DNA of 64,000 nucleotides from Burkholderiales bacterium (GCA_016790635.1 JAEUOR010000053.1:1-64000); one strand, 5' to 3'; numbered from the stretch's first letter, positions 17,387 to 26,698 are shown. Notes: a model not told the origin generated them from the letters alone. Numbers and translations are program-made.

Positions 17387-18265
17387 ATGTCCTCCGCAAT
17401 ACGGGGAGGCGAGCGCCGCTTCGCGCTGGCGCTCTTCCTTCCCGCGCTCCTGCTGCTCGTCGTCACCACGGCGCTGCCGCTCATCTACCTGGTGTGGACG
17501 AGCTTCCAGCGCCTCGATCTGTCCATGCCCTGGCTGAGCGGTTTTGCCGGGCTGGCCAATTACCAGAAGCTGGGCAGCGACTCGCGCTTCTGGAATTCGC
17601 TGGGCCTGACGCTGATCTACACCGGGACCACGGTGGTGCTGCAGGTGGTGCTGGGCCTGTCGCTCGCGCTCCTCGTCATGCAGGTGAAGCGCGGCCAGGC
17701 GATGCTGCGTATCGCGGCGATCCTGCCCATCGTGCTGGCTCCGGTGGTGGCGGGCCTCTTCTGGCGGTCGCTGGTGCTCGCGCCGGATTTCGGCATCCTC
17801 GACTTCATCACGCGCTGGCTGGGACTGGGCAGCTACAACTGGCTGGGCGAACCGCGACTGGCGCTGGTGTCGGTGATCGCGATCCACACCTGGCAGTGGA
17901 CCCCGTTCGCGTTCCTGGTCCTGCTGGCCAGCCTCGCCGCGCTGCCCCCGGACATCTATGAGGCGGCGCGCCTGGATCGCGCCAGTGCCTGGCAGCGCTT
18001 CTGGCACATCACGCTGCCGATGCTGCGGCCGGCGATCGTGATCGTGGTGATCCTGCGCATGGTGACCGCGCTGTCCGCCTTCGCCGCGATCTTCGCCGCC
18101 ACCGGCGGCGGGCCGGGGTCGGCCACCGAGATCCTCAACCTGTACGCGTACCGGCTGTCGTTCACCGAGCTCTCCCTGGGTTACGGCGCGGCGGTGGCGA
18201 CGGTGCTGCTGGCGATCACCCTGGCGGTTGCGTTCCTGCTGTTCAGCTTCAGGACCAAAAAATGA
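17387..18265 (+). CDS. Sugar ABC transporter permease (MalF/UgpA type)
   Basis: 292 aa with six predicted membrane helices, starting FALALFLPALLLLVVTTALP. The conserved EAA loop that contacts the ATPase reads YEAARLDRASAWQRFWHITL. The ATG abuts the binding-protein stop codon, and the last bases overlap the next permease (ATGA). It pairs with the following MalG-type permease to form the membrane channel. Confidence 0.94.
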   Translation: MSSAIRGGERRFALALFLPALLLLVVTTALPLIYLVWTSFQRLDLSMPWLSGFAGLANYQKLGSDSRFWNSLGLTLIYTGTTVVLQVVLGLSLALLVMQVKRGQAMLRIAAILPIVLAPVVAGLFWRSLVLAPDFGILDFITRWLGLGSYNWLGEPRLALVSVIAIHTWQWTPFAFLVLLASLAALPPDIYEAARLDRASAWQRFWHITLPMLRPAIVIVVILRMVTALSAFAAIFAATGGGPGSATEILNLYAYRLSFTELSLGYGAAVATVLLAITLAVAFLLFSFRTKK

Positions 18266-19092
18266 AGGCGAGAAACCTCGTTCTCCTCGCCATCGCGGTC
18301 CTGATGATGCTGGTCTGGACCTTCCCGGTGCTGTGGGGCCTGGCGACCTCGCTGAAGACCGAGAAGGACGTGCTGGCGTATCCGCCGTCGGTGATCTTCG
18401 AGCCGACGCTGCGCAACTACGCCGACGTATTCAGGGGCTCGCAGAGCATCGTGCCCAACCTCATCTCCAGCGTGATCGTCTCTGGCCTCACCACGCTCTT
18501 GACGATGATCTTCGCCATCCCCGCGGCCTACGCGCTGTCGCGGCTGGACCTGCCGTTCAAGAGGGGCGCGGGGTTCTACGTGCTGGCGACGCAGATGCTG
18601 CCGCCGGTAGGCCTGGTGATCCCGTACTTCCTCATCCTGCGCAGGATCGGCTGGACCGACACCTACCAGGGCCTGGTGCTGGTGTACCTGACCTTCGCGC
18701 TGCCCTTCGCCATCTGGCTTTTGGTGTCCTACTTCGAGGAAATCCCGCGCGAGATGGAGGAGGCGGCGCTGCTCGACCGCGCCGGGCGCTGGCGGGCATT
18801 GTGGCACGTCATCCTGCCGCAAGCCAGGGGCGGCATCGCGGTGACGGTGATCTTCGTCTTCCTCAACTCCTGGAACGAATTCCTGTTCGCCGTGGTGCTG
18901 GGCGGCAACAACGTCCGGCCGGTGACGGTGGCGATGTTCAACTTCATATCGCTTGAGCAGACGCAGTGGGCGCGCCTCGCCGCCGCGGCGATGGCCGGGA
19001 TGGCGCCGGTGATCATCCTCGGCCTGATTGCGCAGAAGCACATCGTGAAGGGGTTGACCGTGGGTGCAGTGAAAGGCGGAGGCAGACGATGA
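18262..19092 (+). CDS. Sugar ABC transporter permease (MalG/UgpE type)
   Basis: 276 aa with six membrane helices. The EAA loop reads EEAALLDRAGRWRALWHVIL, and the FVFLNSWNEFLFAVVLGG segment is typical of MalG partners. It overlaps the preceding permease and the following ATPase gene by 4 bp each (ATGA), showing translational coupling and fixed stoichiometry within the importer. Confidence 0.94.
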   Translation: MKARNLVLLAIAVLMMLVWTFPVLWGLATSLKTEKDVLAYPPSVIFEPTLRNYADVFRGSQSIVPNLISSVIVSGLTTLLTMIFAIPAAYALSRLDLPFKRGAGFYVLATQMLPPVGLVIPYFLILRRIGWTDTYQGLVLVYLTFALPFAIWLLVSYFEEIPREMEEAALLDRAGRWRALWHVILPQARGGIAVTVIFVFLNSWNEFLFAVVLGGNNVRPVTVAMFNFISLEQTQWARLAAAAMAGMAPVIILGLIAQKHIVKGLTVGAVKGGGRR

Positions 19093-20099
19093 CGGCGGCA
19101 AGCGTGCAGATGTCGGGCATCGTGAAGAAGCACGGCGCGGTGACCGCGCTGGCTGGCATCGACCTCGAGGTGCGGCCGGGGGAATTCTTCTCGCTCCTCG
19201 GTCCCTCTGGATCGGGCAAGACCACCACGCTGCGCATCCTCGCGGGCCTGGAGAGCGCGACCGAGGGCCGCGTCTTGCTGAGCGGCAAGGACGTAACGAA
19301 CGCCGAACCGGGAGAGCGGGACGTGGCGATGGTGTTCCAGAGCTACGCGCTCTATCCGCACATGACCGTGAGCGAAAACATTTCGTTCCCGTTGCGCATG
19401 ATTCATGAGAAGAAGGAAGAGATCGACAAGGCGGTCAGGGATGCGGCGGCCCGGGTCCGCATCGGCCACCTGCTGGACCGGAAACCCGGCCAGCTCTCCG
19501 GCGGCCAGCAGCAGCGGGTCGCGCTCGCGCGTGCCATCGTTCGCAAGCCGGCGCTGTTCCTGCTGGACGAGCCCTTGTCCAACCTCGACGCCAAGCTGCG
19601 CATAGAGACGCGCGTGGAGTTGAAGCGCCTGCAGCGCGCGCTCAATGTCACCGCCGTCTACGTCACCCACGACCAGGAGGAGGCGCTGTCGCTCTCCGAC
19701 CGGCTGGCGGTGTTCATGGACGGACGCATCGTCCAGGTCGGCACGCCGGAGGAGGTGTTCAGCAAGCCGGCGACGGTGGAAGTGGCCGGGTTCCTGGGCA
19801 ATCCCCCGATGAACCTGATCCCGGGCAGCACCGAAGGCTTCCAGTCGCTCAAGGGGCCCGACGTCATTCTGGGCATTCGCCCCTCCGCGGTCCGGATCGC
19901 CGATGCAGGCGTTCCCGCGACGGTCAGCATGGTCGAGGCGCTCGGCGAGGAGTTCTATGCCGACCTGATGGTGGGTGAGCTGCTGGTGCGCGCCAAGCTG
20001 CGCGAGGGTGAGCGGCCGGCGGAGAAGGCGCAGGTCAGGATTCATCTTGATCCCTCGGCTCTGCATGTGTTTGACAAGGCGACGGGGCAGCGCCGTTGA
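19089..20099 (+). CDS. Sugar ABC transporter ATP-binding protein (MalK/UgpC type)
   Basis: 336 aa from the ATG at 19089; the longer open frame upstream is inside the permease gene. Walker A is LLGPSGSGKTTTLR, the signature is QLSGGQQQRVALARA, Walker B is LFLLDEPLSNLD, and the switch His is in YVTHDQEEAL. A C-terminal regulatory (TOBE-like) region covers about residues 235-330, shorter than in MalK. It powers the importer formed with the two permeases. Its stop overlaps the TTG start of the GntR gene. Confidence 0.95.
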   Translation: MTAASVQMSGIVKKHGAVTALAGIDLEVRPGEFFSLLGPSGSGKTTTLRILAGLESATEGRVLLSGKDVTNAEPGERDVAMVFQSYALYPHMTVSENISFPLRMIHEKKEEIDKAVRDAAARVRIGHLLDRKPGQLSGGQQQRVALARAIVRKPALFLLDEPLSNLDAKLRIETRVELKRLQRALNVTAVYVTHDQEEALSLSDRLAVFMDGRIVQVGTPEEVFSKPATVEVAGFLGNPPMNLIPGSTEGFQSLKGPDVILGIRPSAVRIADAGVPATVSMVEALGEEFYADLMVGELLVRAKLREGERPAEKAQVRIHLDPSALHVFDKATGQRR

Positions 20100-20866
20100 A
20101 ACAGACCCCGGGCCTGCTGCGCAACAGCGAGGTCGCCATGCACCGCCAGCTCGCGCAGCAGTTGCGCAGCGCGATCGCGGCAGGCACCTACAAAACCGGC
20201 GATCGCATCCCGGCCGAGCCGGAGCTCGCGCTCACGCACGGCGTCTCGCGCATCACCGCGCGCCAGGCGGTCATGCACCTCGCCAGGGAAAAGCTGGTGG
20301 TGCGGCGCCAGGGCAAGGGCACTTTTGTCGCCGAGCCGCCGGTGCACCATGACTTGCTTGATCCGCACGGTATTTACGACGAGCTGGTCGCCAAGGGCGT
20401 CAATCCGCGCACGGAATTGCTGGAGTTCACCGAGCGCGTGGCGCCCGCCGCGGTGGCCGAAAAACTTCGCTCCGGCGGCCGCAAGCTGACTCACTGGACG
20501 CGGCTCTACCTGCGCGGTGGAACGCCGTTCGCGGTGTCCTGGGTATGGCTCGCGCCCTGGTTGCCCAAGTTCACGCGCGAACAGATCGCGCAAAACTCCA
20601 GCTATCACCTGTTCAAGGAGGCGAGCAATATCAAGGTGGCGAACGCCGACCTGTCGATTCGCGCGCGCGCCGCGACGCCAGAGTTGCGCCGCACGCTGCG
20701 CCTGCGCGGCCGAGAGCCGCTGATCGCGCTGGAGCGGGTGTCCTACGATGTCCAGGGCACGCCCATCGAGTACACGCTGTACTGGGCGAACGCCGAAACC
20801 TACGAGTTCGTGCTGCGGCTGCGCGGCGCTGTCCCGATTACCTCGTCGATGCAGGGAATCAAATGA
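20096..20866 (+). CDS. GntR/HutC-family transcriptional regulator
   Basis: 256 aa from a TTG start overlapping the ATPase stop (TTGA); an ATG 14 codons in is an alternative. The N-terminal winged helix is at about residues 12-80 (GDRIPAEPELALTHGVSRIT, then VVRRQGKGTFVAEPP), and the C-terminal UTRA-like ligand domain ends IEYTLYWANAETYEFVLRL. In this family the UTRA domain binds a metabolite related to the operon's substrate and releases DNA. As the fifth gene of the ABC operon it is the likely local repressor, possibly acting at the palindrome over the operon's -10 box. Confidence 0.9.
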   Translation: MKQTPGLLRNSEVAMHRQLAQQLRSAIAAGTYKTGDRIPAEPELALTHGVSRITARQAVMHLAREKLVVRRQGKGTFVAEPPVHHDLLDPHGIYDELVAKGVNPRTELLEFTERVAPAAVAEKLRSGGRKLTHWTRLYLRGGTPFAVSWVWLAPWLPKFTREQIAQNSSYHLFKEASNIKVANADLSIRARAATPELRRTLRLRGREPLIALERVSYDVQGTPIEYTLYWANAETYEFVLRLRGAVPITSSMQGIK

Positions 20867-22446
20867 CGCCGCCGGACAGCGATCGAGGCATGCGCTTCGA
20901 CTACGTGATCGTAGGCGGCGGCTCCGCCGGCTGCGTGCTGGCCAACCGGTTGAGCCAGGATCCGAGTCACACCGTCCTGCTGCTCGAAGCAGGGCCGGCG
21001 GATCGCAACCCCTGGATCCATGTGCCGATCGGCTACGGCAAGACCATGCTGCACCCGGTGCTGAACTGGGGCTTCTGGACTGCGCCGGATGCCAACATGA
21101 ACAACCGCCAGGTCTATTGGCCGCGCGGGCGCACGCTGGGCGGTTCCTCGTCGGTGAACGGCCTGATCCAGATTCGCGGCCAGCCGGAGGACTTCGACCT
21201 CTGGGAGGAACAGGGCGCGGCGGGCTGGGGCTTCAAGGACGTCGAGCCGTACTTTCGCAAGTCGCTCGAGTTGCTGTCGGTCGAGCCCATCCGGCAGAAG
21301 AGCGAACTGGTCGATGCCTTCATCGCTGCAGGCAGGGATCTCGGCATCGGCGGAAACGCCGACTTCAACGGGCCGGTGCAGGACGGCGCGGGGTACCTGT
21401 CGCTCACCACGCGCGACGGCCGGCGCCATTCCGCGGCCACGGCCTACCTCAAGCCGGCGCGCGGCCGATCGAACCTCAAGGTCGAGACCGAGGCCCATGC
21501 CACCGGCATCGTCATGGAAGGCACGCTTGCGGTGGGCGTGCGTTACCGGCAGGGCGGGCAGCTGAGCACCGTGCGCGCCCGGCGCGAGGTGATCGTCGCT
21601 GCCGGCTCGCTGCAGTCGCCGCAACTCTTGCAGCTCTCGGGCATCGGGCCGGGCGCGACGCTGCAGCAGCACGGAATCCCGGTAATCGCGGACCTGCCGG
21701 GGGTCGGCGCCAATCTGCAGGACCACCTCGCGCTCAGGTTGCTCTACAAGTGCACCCGGCCCGTCACCACGAACGACGATCTGAAGAACCTCTGGCGGAT
21801 GGCGCGCACGGGCCTGCGCTATGCCCTGTTCCGCAGCGGGCCGATGGCGATCGGCGTGATGACCGGGGGGCTGATCACGAAAGTGCTGCCCGAATCCGCG
21901 ACGGCCGACATGCAGGTGTTCATCAGCACCGTGAGCGCCGAGCAGCGCGGCGCGATGCCGCACAAGTGGCCCGGCTTTACGCTGGTGTATTACCCGATGC
22001 GGCCCACCAGTCGCGGCTCGGTGATGCTCCAGTCGAATGATCCCCTGGCCCCGCCCTTGATCAACGCCAACTACCTGGATACCGACTTCGATCGGCGCGC
22101 GATGGTCGCCGGCGCGCGCCTGTGCCGGCGCCTGGCCGAAACGCCTTCACTCAAACCCTATGTGCTCGAGGAATCCAATCCCGGCCCGCGGGCGCAATCG
22201 GATGACGAAATCCTGGAAGCGGTCCGGAACCACGGTTCTTCCGGCTACCACCCGGCCGGCACCTGCAGGATCGGCCGCGACACCGCGGCGGTCGTGGATG
22301 CGCGCCTGCGCGTGCGCGGCATCGAGCGCCTGCGCGTCATCGATGCCTCGGTCATGCCGACCGTGGTGAGCGGCAACACCAATGCCGCCACCATCATGAT
22401 CGGCGAGAAGGGCGCTGCGATGGTCCTCGAAGACGCGCGCGGATAG
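20863..22446 (+). CDS. GMC-family FAD-dependent oxidoreductase (choline/alcohol dehydrogenase-like)
   Basis: 527 aa from the ATG at 20863, overlapping the GntR stop. The FAD-binding motif is YVIVGGGSAGCVLANRLSQD. GMC signature 1 is in PRGRTLGGSSSVNGLIQIRG and signature 2 in VAAGSLQSPQLLQLSGIG. The catalytic His is in SSGYHPAGTCRIG, with the late block VVSGNTNAATIMIGEKGA. It oxidises an alcohol to an aldehyde. Coupled to the ABC importer and its regulator, it probably carries out the first oxidation of the imported polyol or sugar; this is inference from the operon. Confidence 0.92.
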   Translation: MTPPDSDRGMRFDYVIVGGGSAGCVLANRLSQDPSHTVLLLEAGPADRNPWIHVPIGYGKTMLHPVLNWGFWTAPDANMNNRQVYWPRGRTLGGSSSVNGLIQIRGQPEDFDLWEEQGAAGWGFKDVEPYFRKSLELLSVEPIRQKSELVDAFIAAGRDLGIGGNADFNGPVQDGAGYLSLTTRDGRRHSAATAYLKPARGRSNLKVETEAHATGIVMEGTLAVGVRYRQGGQLSTVRARREVIVAAGSLQSPQLLQLSGIGPGATLQQHGIPVIADLPGVGANLQDHLALRLLYKCTRPVTTNDDLKNLWRMARTGLRYALFRSGPMAIGVMTGGLITKVLPESATADMQVFISTVSAEQRGAMPHKWPGFTLVYYPMRPTSRGSVMLQSNDPLAPPLINANYLDTDFDRRAMVAGARLCRRLAETPSLKPYVLEESNPGPRAQSDDEILEAVRNHGSSGYHPAGTCRIGRDTAAVVDARLRVRGIERLRVIDASVMPTVVSGNTNAATIMIGEKGAAMVLEDARG

Positions 22447-22514
22447 GCGATTCCACTCGTTGCGGATGAAAGCCGTCATCGCAGCCGCGCCGTGTCTTGC
22501 GGCGCCGGCGGTGC

Positions 22515-22916
22515 TCATCCTGGCTTCAAGTCGTGGTTCAAGCGAAAAACGTTGCCTTCCGGATCCGCCAGCACGGCCTGGTACGCGTTGTAGTAGGTAC
22601 GGTACGGCGCCTTGATGAGGGTGCCGCCCAGGTCCAGGATGCGCTTGACACCGGCATCGACAGCCGTGGTCGATGCGAGTTCGAAAGTGGCGTAGGCCGA
22701 CGTGACGGGCCGTTGCGGCACCCGGTCCGCAAGGTTCAGCAACTCATAGGCCGCGTGCGCATTGAAACCCAGCAGAACGCCGCCGGCATCCAGGCAGCGA
22801 AAGATCGGTGAGCGCAGGGCCTCCACCTCCGGGAAGCCCAGCGCGGCAGCATAGAAGCGCGCCTGTGCTTCCATGTCGCGCGCGAATAGGTTGAGGTAGG
22901 AAAGTCGCGCCGTCAT
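22515..22916 (-). CDS. VOC-superfamily (glyoxalase/bleomycin resistance-like) protein
   Basis: 133 aa, one VOC module pair. It starts SYLNLFARDMEAQARFYAAA and ends AVLADPEGNVFRLNHDL, the typical beta-alpha-beta metal-site pattern with a Glu replaced by Asn-rich residues near the end. Possible roles are dioxygenase, isomerase or resistance protein; nothing in the sequence chooses between them. It is a single gene, convergent with the GMC oxidoreductase. Confidence 0.8.
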   Translation of the reverse strand: MTARLSYLNLFARDMEAQARFYAAALGFPEVEALRSPIFRCLDAGGVLLGFNAHAAYELLNLADRVPQRPVTSAYATFELASTTAVDAGVKRILDLGGTLIKAPYRTYYNAYQAVLADPEGNVFRLNHDLKPG

Positions 22917-23001
22917 GATCCGGCCATGCTATCAGGTGTTTGGAGCCAGTCGATGACCCGGTCGGTCACGGAACGCGGTTGGCGCCAGACACAATCGCGC
23001 A

Positions 23002-23997
23002 TCACTCCATGCGCATGCCGGTCGCCTTGATCACGACAAGATTGCGCTCGGAATCAAGCTCGATGGCACGCGCGAACTCGGCAGGACCACCGGAGAGCGG
23101 CAGGTTGCCTGCAGCCGTCAGGCGCTCGCGGAAATCTGCCTGGCGCATGACGGCGCCCACCTCGGTGCTGATCCGTTCGACGACACTCGCGGGCGTGTCG
23201 CCGGGCGCAAACAGGCCAAATTGCGAGGCCAGGTTGGCGCGTGGAAAGCCAAGCTCGGCCAGGGTGGGAACCTGTGGCAGGACCCGCAGCCGCTCCGGCG
23301 CGCCGACGGCCAAGGCCTTGAAGCGGCCGGCCTGGATGTATTGCAACTGCGTCTGTGCGACATTGGTCGAAAGTATTTCGAAATGCCCGGCCAGCGCATC
23401 GTTGAGTTGCTGCGCACCGCCTTTGTAAGGAATGTGGGTGATGTCGACCTGGCCCGCCAGCCGCACCTGCTCCAGCACCATGTGGCCGACGGTCGCACGG
23501 CCCGAACTGCCCCAACGAATCCGGCCCGGCGCGGTGCGCGCGGCCTGCAGCAGATCCTGGAAGCTGGCCCCGGCGAAGGCCGGCGTCCCCACCACTACCA
23601 CCGGCGTCAGCATGACACCGGTGACCGGGGCAACATCACGGCGCGGGTCGTAGCCGACCGGTCCCAGGTGCGGGTTCAATGACAGGGGGCTGATGGCTGA
23701 AAAAGCCAGGGTATGCCCATCCGGCGCGGCCTTGGCCAGCGCCGCCATGCCGACTGCGCCGCCCCCGCCCGAGCGATTCTCCACCAGTATCGGTACCTCC
23801 AGGCGCGTCGCGAGGCGATCGGCGACGAAGCGCGCGGTCTCATCGCTCACGCCGCCGGGCGGATAGACCACGATGATGCGCACGGCGCGCTGCGGCCAGC
23901 GCGCCTGCGAGAACGCGGCCTGGGCGAGAAACAGCAAGGCCAACACCAGGAAGGCGGCGAGTCCTGCGGCACGCTTGAGCGATGCCAACGCGATCAT
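23002..23997 (-). CDS. Bug/TctC periplasmic binding protein
   Basis: 331 aa from ATG at 23997, with a signal peptide of about 30 residues (FLVLALLFLAQAAFS). The mature N-terminus RWPQRAVRIIVVYPPGGVSD is the Bug ligand loop; LEVPILVENRSGGGGAVGMA and ITHIPYKGGAQQLNDALAGH are the other hallmarks. Its ATG overlaps the LysR gene stop by 4 bp. The preceding LysR regulator probably controls it, and its ligand may be the LysR effector. No membrane partners are encoded nearby. Confidence 0.93.
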   Translation of the reverse strand: MIALASLKRAAGLAAFLVLALLFLAQAAFSQARWPQRAVRIIVVYPPGGVSDETARFVADRLATRLEVPILVENRSGGGGAVGMAALAKAAPDGHTLAFSAISPLSLNPHLGPVGYDPRRDVAPVTGVMLTPVVVVGTPAFAGASFQDLLQAARTAPGRIRWGSSGRATVGHMVLEQVRLAGQVDITHIPYKGGAQQLNDALAGHFEILSTNVAQTQLQYIQAGRFKALAVGAPERLRVLPQVPTLAELGFPRANLASQFGLFAPGDTPASVVERISTEVGAVMRQADFRERLTAAGNLPLSGGPAEFARAIELDSERNLVVIKATGMRME

Positions 23998-24947
23998 TCC
24001 GGCGCGCCCGCGCTCGACGCACGCGCGGTGCCGGAAAAGCGTGGCGCCACCTTGCGGGCCAGCCCGACAAAACTCGCCAGCACCCCACCCAGCTCGTGAC
24101 CTCGATACGCCAGCGTCAAGGGCGCATCGAGGCTGCCGGCTTCGGCAAGCGGGCAGTAGACGATCGCATGGGAGTGCGTGCCGCGCATCGATGCGGGAAC
24201 CACGGACACGCCGGCACCTGCCGCCACCAGGTTCAGGTTGGTCATCATGCGTTCGACCTCGAACGCAACCTGCGGTTCGAAGCCGGCCGCCCGACACAGA
24301 TCCAGAAAGCCGGCGTAAAGCCCGGGCGCGCCGGGCCGGCGCACCAGGATCAGATCTTCGTTTGCAAGCTCGCGCAGATGCAGGGTCGGCGCGCCGCGCG
24401 AGGGGCCCGAACCCAGCAGGCGGTGCCCCATGGGGAGTGCGACAAGCAGCGGTTCGCGCAGCAACACCTCGAAGGCGATGCCCTCGGGCCGCGCGATCGG
24501 TACGCGCAGCAAGCCGCAATCCACGCGACCGGCGGCGAGCGACTCGAGGATGCCCGCCGCGTTGTCCTCGCTCAAGGCCAGGTCGATGCCGCCGTAGGTC
24601 TGGCGACAGGCACGCAGGACCGCCGGCGTGAAGCGGTGCGCCGCAGCCGAGCTGGTAAACCCCACCGACAGGCGTCCCTGCACGCCGCTACCAGTACGCG
24701 CCAGGCGCGCTTCCAGCGCAGCCACGTCGCGCAGGATGGCGCGCGCGTCATTTGACAATTGTTTACCTGCTTCGGTCAGCGTGACCCCGCGCGCGTGCCG
24801 GCGAAACAGCGGCTGGCCGACCTGCGCCTCGAGCGCCTTGATCTGCTGGCTCAGGGGCGGCTGGCGCATGCCGAGACGCTCGGCGGCGCGCGTGATGTGG
24901 CCGGCGTCGGCGACGGCCACAAAGTAGCGCAACTGGCGTAGATCCAT
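23994..24947 (-). CDS. LysR-family transcriptional regulator
   Basis: 317 aa from ATG at 24947 (the longer frame to 25148 crosses the operator region and is rejected). The N-terminal helix-turn-helix is MDLRQLRYFVAVADAGHITR AAERLGMRQPPLSQQIKALE, followed by the LysR substrate-binding fold from about residue 90 (GRLSVGFTSSAAAHRFTPAV). It starts only 5 bases from a perfect 9-bp inverted repeat, the expected autoregulatory site. It is coupled to a TctC gene downstream and divergent from an SGNH hydrolase gene. Confidence 0.93.
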   Translation of the reverse strand: MDLRQLRYFVAVADAGHITRAAERLGMRQPPLSQQIKALEAQVGQPLFRRHARGVTLTEAGKQLSNDARAILRDVAALEARLARTGSGVQGRLSVGFTSSAAAHRFTPAVLRACRQTYGGIDLALSEDNAAGILESLAAGRVDCGLLRVPIARPEGIAFEVLLREPLLVALPMGHRLLGSGPSRGAPTLHLRELANEDLILVRRPGAPGLYAGFLDLCRAAGFEPQVAFEVERMMTNLNLVAAGAGVSVVPASMRGTHSHAIVYCPLAEAGSLDAPLTLAYRGHELGGVLASFVGLARKVAPRFSGTARASSAGAPE

Positions 24948-24952
24948 CCCGG

Positions 24953-24975
24953 CATCATATGAGAAACATATGATG
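24953..24975. promoter_or_regulatory. LysR-type operator (perfect inverted repeat)
   Basis: CATCATATG (24953-24961), spacer AGAAA, CATATGATG (24967-24975): 9-bp perfect arms with a T-N11-A core, directly upstream of the LysR start codon and in the gap shared with the divergent PEP-CTERM gene. A further CATATG half site lies at about 24998-25003. Confidence 0.7.
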
Positions 24976-25094
24976 TTTGCACCATCGGCGTATTGGACAT
25001 ATGACAACCACACGCCTAGCATCGCCTGGTGCCCATGAACCGGCCCGCGCGATCGCGCCGACAAGCCGGACATGCAAAAAACGGAGACCAGACC

Positions 25095-26606
25095 ATGTTG
25101 AAATTTGTCCCCATCCTCATTGCCGCCGGCTTCGCCGCCAGCGCGCATGCCGCGCCGGTAAAAATCCTGTTCGTCGGCAACAGCTATACGTTTGGCCGAA
25201 CCGATGGTTCGTTGAACCCTGACGGAAGCTTGAACTTGACGAATCAGGTGCTGACCTACAACGCTGCAAATGTGCGCGATCTCACTGCGCCTCGGGGAGA
25301 TGGAGTACTACAAGCGGTATCGTTTGTGAACCCCGCCCTACCGTTCAACGCCACTACAAATCCCCTGGCTCCCTATTCCGGCGCCCCGTTCACCAACGTC
25401 TTCGGCACAAATTCCTATCCGATCGGGATGAACATCCCGGGCACGACTACCCAGGGCAACTCATACTCGCCACACACACAGCTCAACACCTGGGGCGGCA
25501 CGGCCGGCATCTTCAAGCAATTCACAGTGCAGGCCGGCCTGGACTACGACGTTGCCCTGTCCACCCGCAACGCGGCCTCGCTTCGCGGCCATTTGCTCAA
25601 CACCGCCAATACCACCAGCTGGGACCTGCGCAGCAATATCAGCAGCGAGCGATGGGGCAGTATCGTGTTGCAGGAGCAGAGCGATGAGGTCCTGGCTCCG
25701 AAGACCGTCACCACGGACTCTGCTGGCCGAACCCTATTGCCTGGAACCAGTGGTGTTCTGGGGTCCAATTTCCCGTCGGTCAGGGCCTATGTCGACCTGA
25801 TCGAGGACTGGGTGCATACGGGAAGGGTGACCATCGCTCAAGGCTTGGCCGCCGTCACGAGCTTCACCGAGCGGGAAATGTTTCGTGCGCAGTATCGTCC
25901 GCCGGGCGGCTCCAATGCACAGGCAGACACCGCCTGCCAAAACGCTGGCGGCGGCTCGTTCTGCACCAACACGACCACCCGCAATCTGGGCGTGAACTCG
26001 AACTTCGACCCGAATACCAAGATCTACCTGCAAGAGACTTGGGCACGCCCCGACCTGATCAATTCACCGGGTGCAAAGACCCTCAACCCAGTGACCGCCC
26101 TTGCCACCTACGATCTCTCCACACCAGCACCAAGCTATTTCTCGTCACTGGAGGAAATGACGGAACAGATGCGGTTGGGGATGTTGAGTGTCCGCGATTA
26201 TGCAGACGATGATGGCACTACCGGCATCGCGGGAATCGTTCCAACAGGCCAGGCTTTTCTGCGTGCTGTGCAAGACGGCGTGGCAACACGCAACATGTAT
26301 GCCCCCGACGCGCTGACCGACGGCCTGATAGACCTTTGGTTCAACGACGGCACCCATCCAAGCAAGTGGGGCTCCTATCTGAGCGCGCTGACCCTGTTCG
26401 GCTCGATCACGGGGCTCGATCCGCAGTCTCTGGGTTATTACGAGCAGGCCGCGCGCGATCTGGGAATCGACCCTGGCGATGCCTACCGGTTGCAGCAAGT
26501 CGCCGCCGTACAGCTGGGCTTCGCGCGGGTTCCCGAACCCGGCACGCTGGCACTGGCGCTGGGTGGGCTCGCGGCCCTCGGCGTGCGACGCCGGCAGCCG
26601 CGCTGA
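25095..26606 (+). CDS. Secreted SGNH-hydrolase-like protein with PEP-CTERM sorting signal
   Basis: 503 aa from ATG at 25095 (GGAG upstream). The signal peptide is MLKFVPILIAAGFAASAHA. The nucleophile block is ILFVGNSYTFG (Ser30, GNS in place of GDS), the middle block is WGSIVLQEQSDE, and the Asp-His pair is in DGTHPS (Asp418, His421), as in SGNH esterases. The C-terminus has VPEPGTLALALGGLAALG plus a basic tail (479-503), a PEP-CTERM signal processed by an exosortase. It is therefore expected at the cell surface or in the exopolysaccharide layer. No exosortase is in the window. The gene is visibly less GC-rich than its neighbours, a hint of transfer. Confidence 0.85.
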   Translation: MLKFVPILIAAGFAASAHAAPVKILFVGNSYTFGRTDGSLNPDGSLNLTNQVLTYNAANVRDLTAPRGDGVLQAVSFVNPALPFNATTNPLAPYSGAPFTNVFGTNSYPIGMNIPGTTTQGNSYSPHTQLNTWGGTAGIFKQFTVQAGLDYDVALSTRNAASLRGHLLNTANTTSWDLRSNISSERWGSIVLQEQSDEVLAPKTVTTDSAGRTLLPGTSGVLGSNFPSVRAYVDLIEDWVHTGRVTIAQGLAAVTSFTEREMFRAQYRPPGGSNAQADTACQNAGGGSFCTNTTTRNLGVNSNFDPNTKIYLQETWARPDLINSPGAKTLNPVTALATYDLSTPAPSYFSSLEEMTEQMRLGMLSVRDYADDDGTTGIAGIVPTGQAFLRAVQDGVATRNMYAPDALTDGLIDLWFNDGTHPSKWGSYLSALTLFGSITGLDPQSLGYYEQAARDLGIDPGDAYRLQQVAAVQLGFARVPEPGTLALALGGLAALGVRRRQPR

Positions 26607-26698
26607 CGCGGTCGCGGCGGCTTGCTGGCGCGGCCGGCTGCGCCGGCAAGCCGTAAGATGGGCGCCTCCCGCCACCCAGGCGCCACGGCGCCCGCGCC

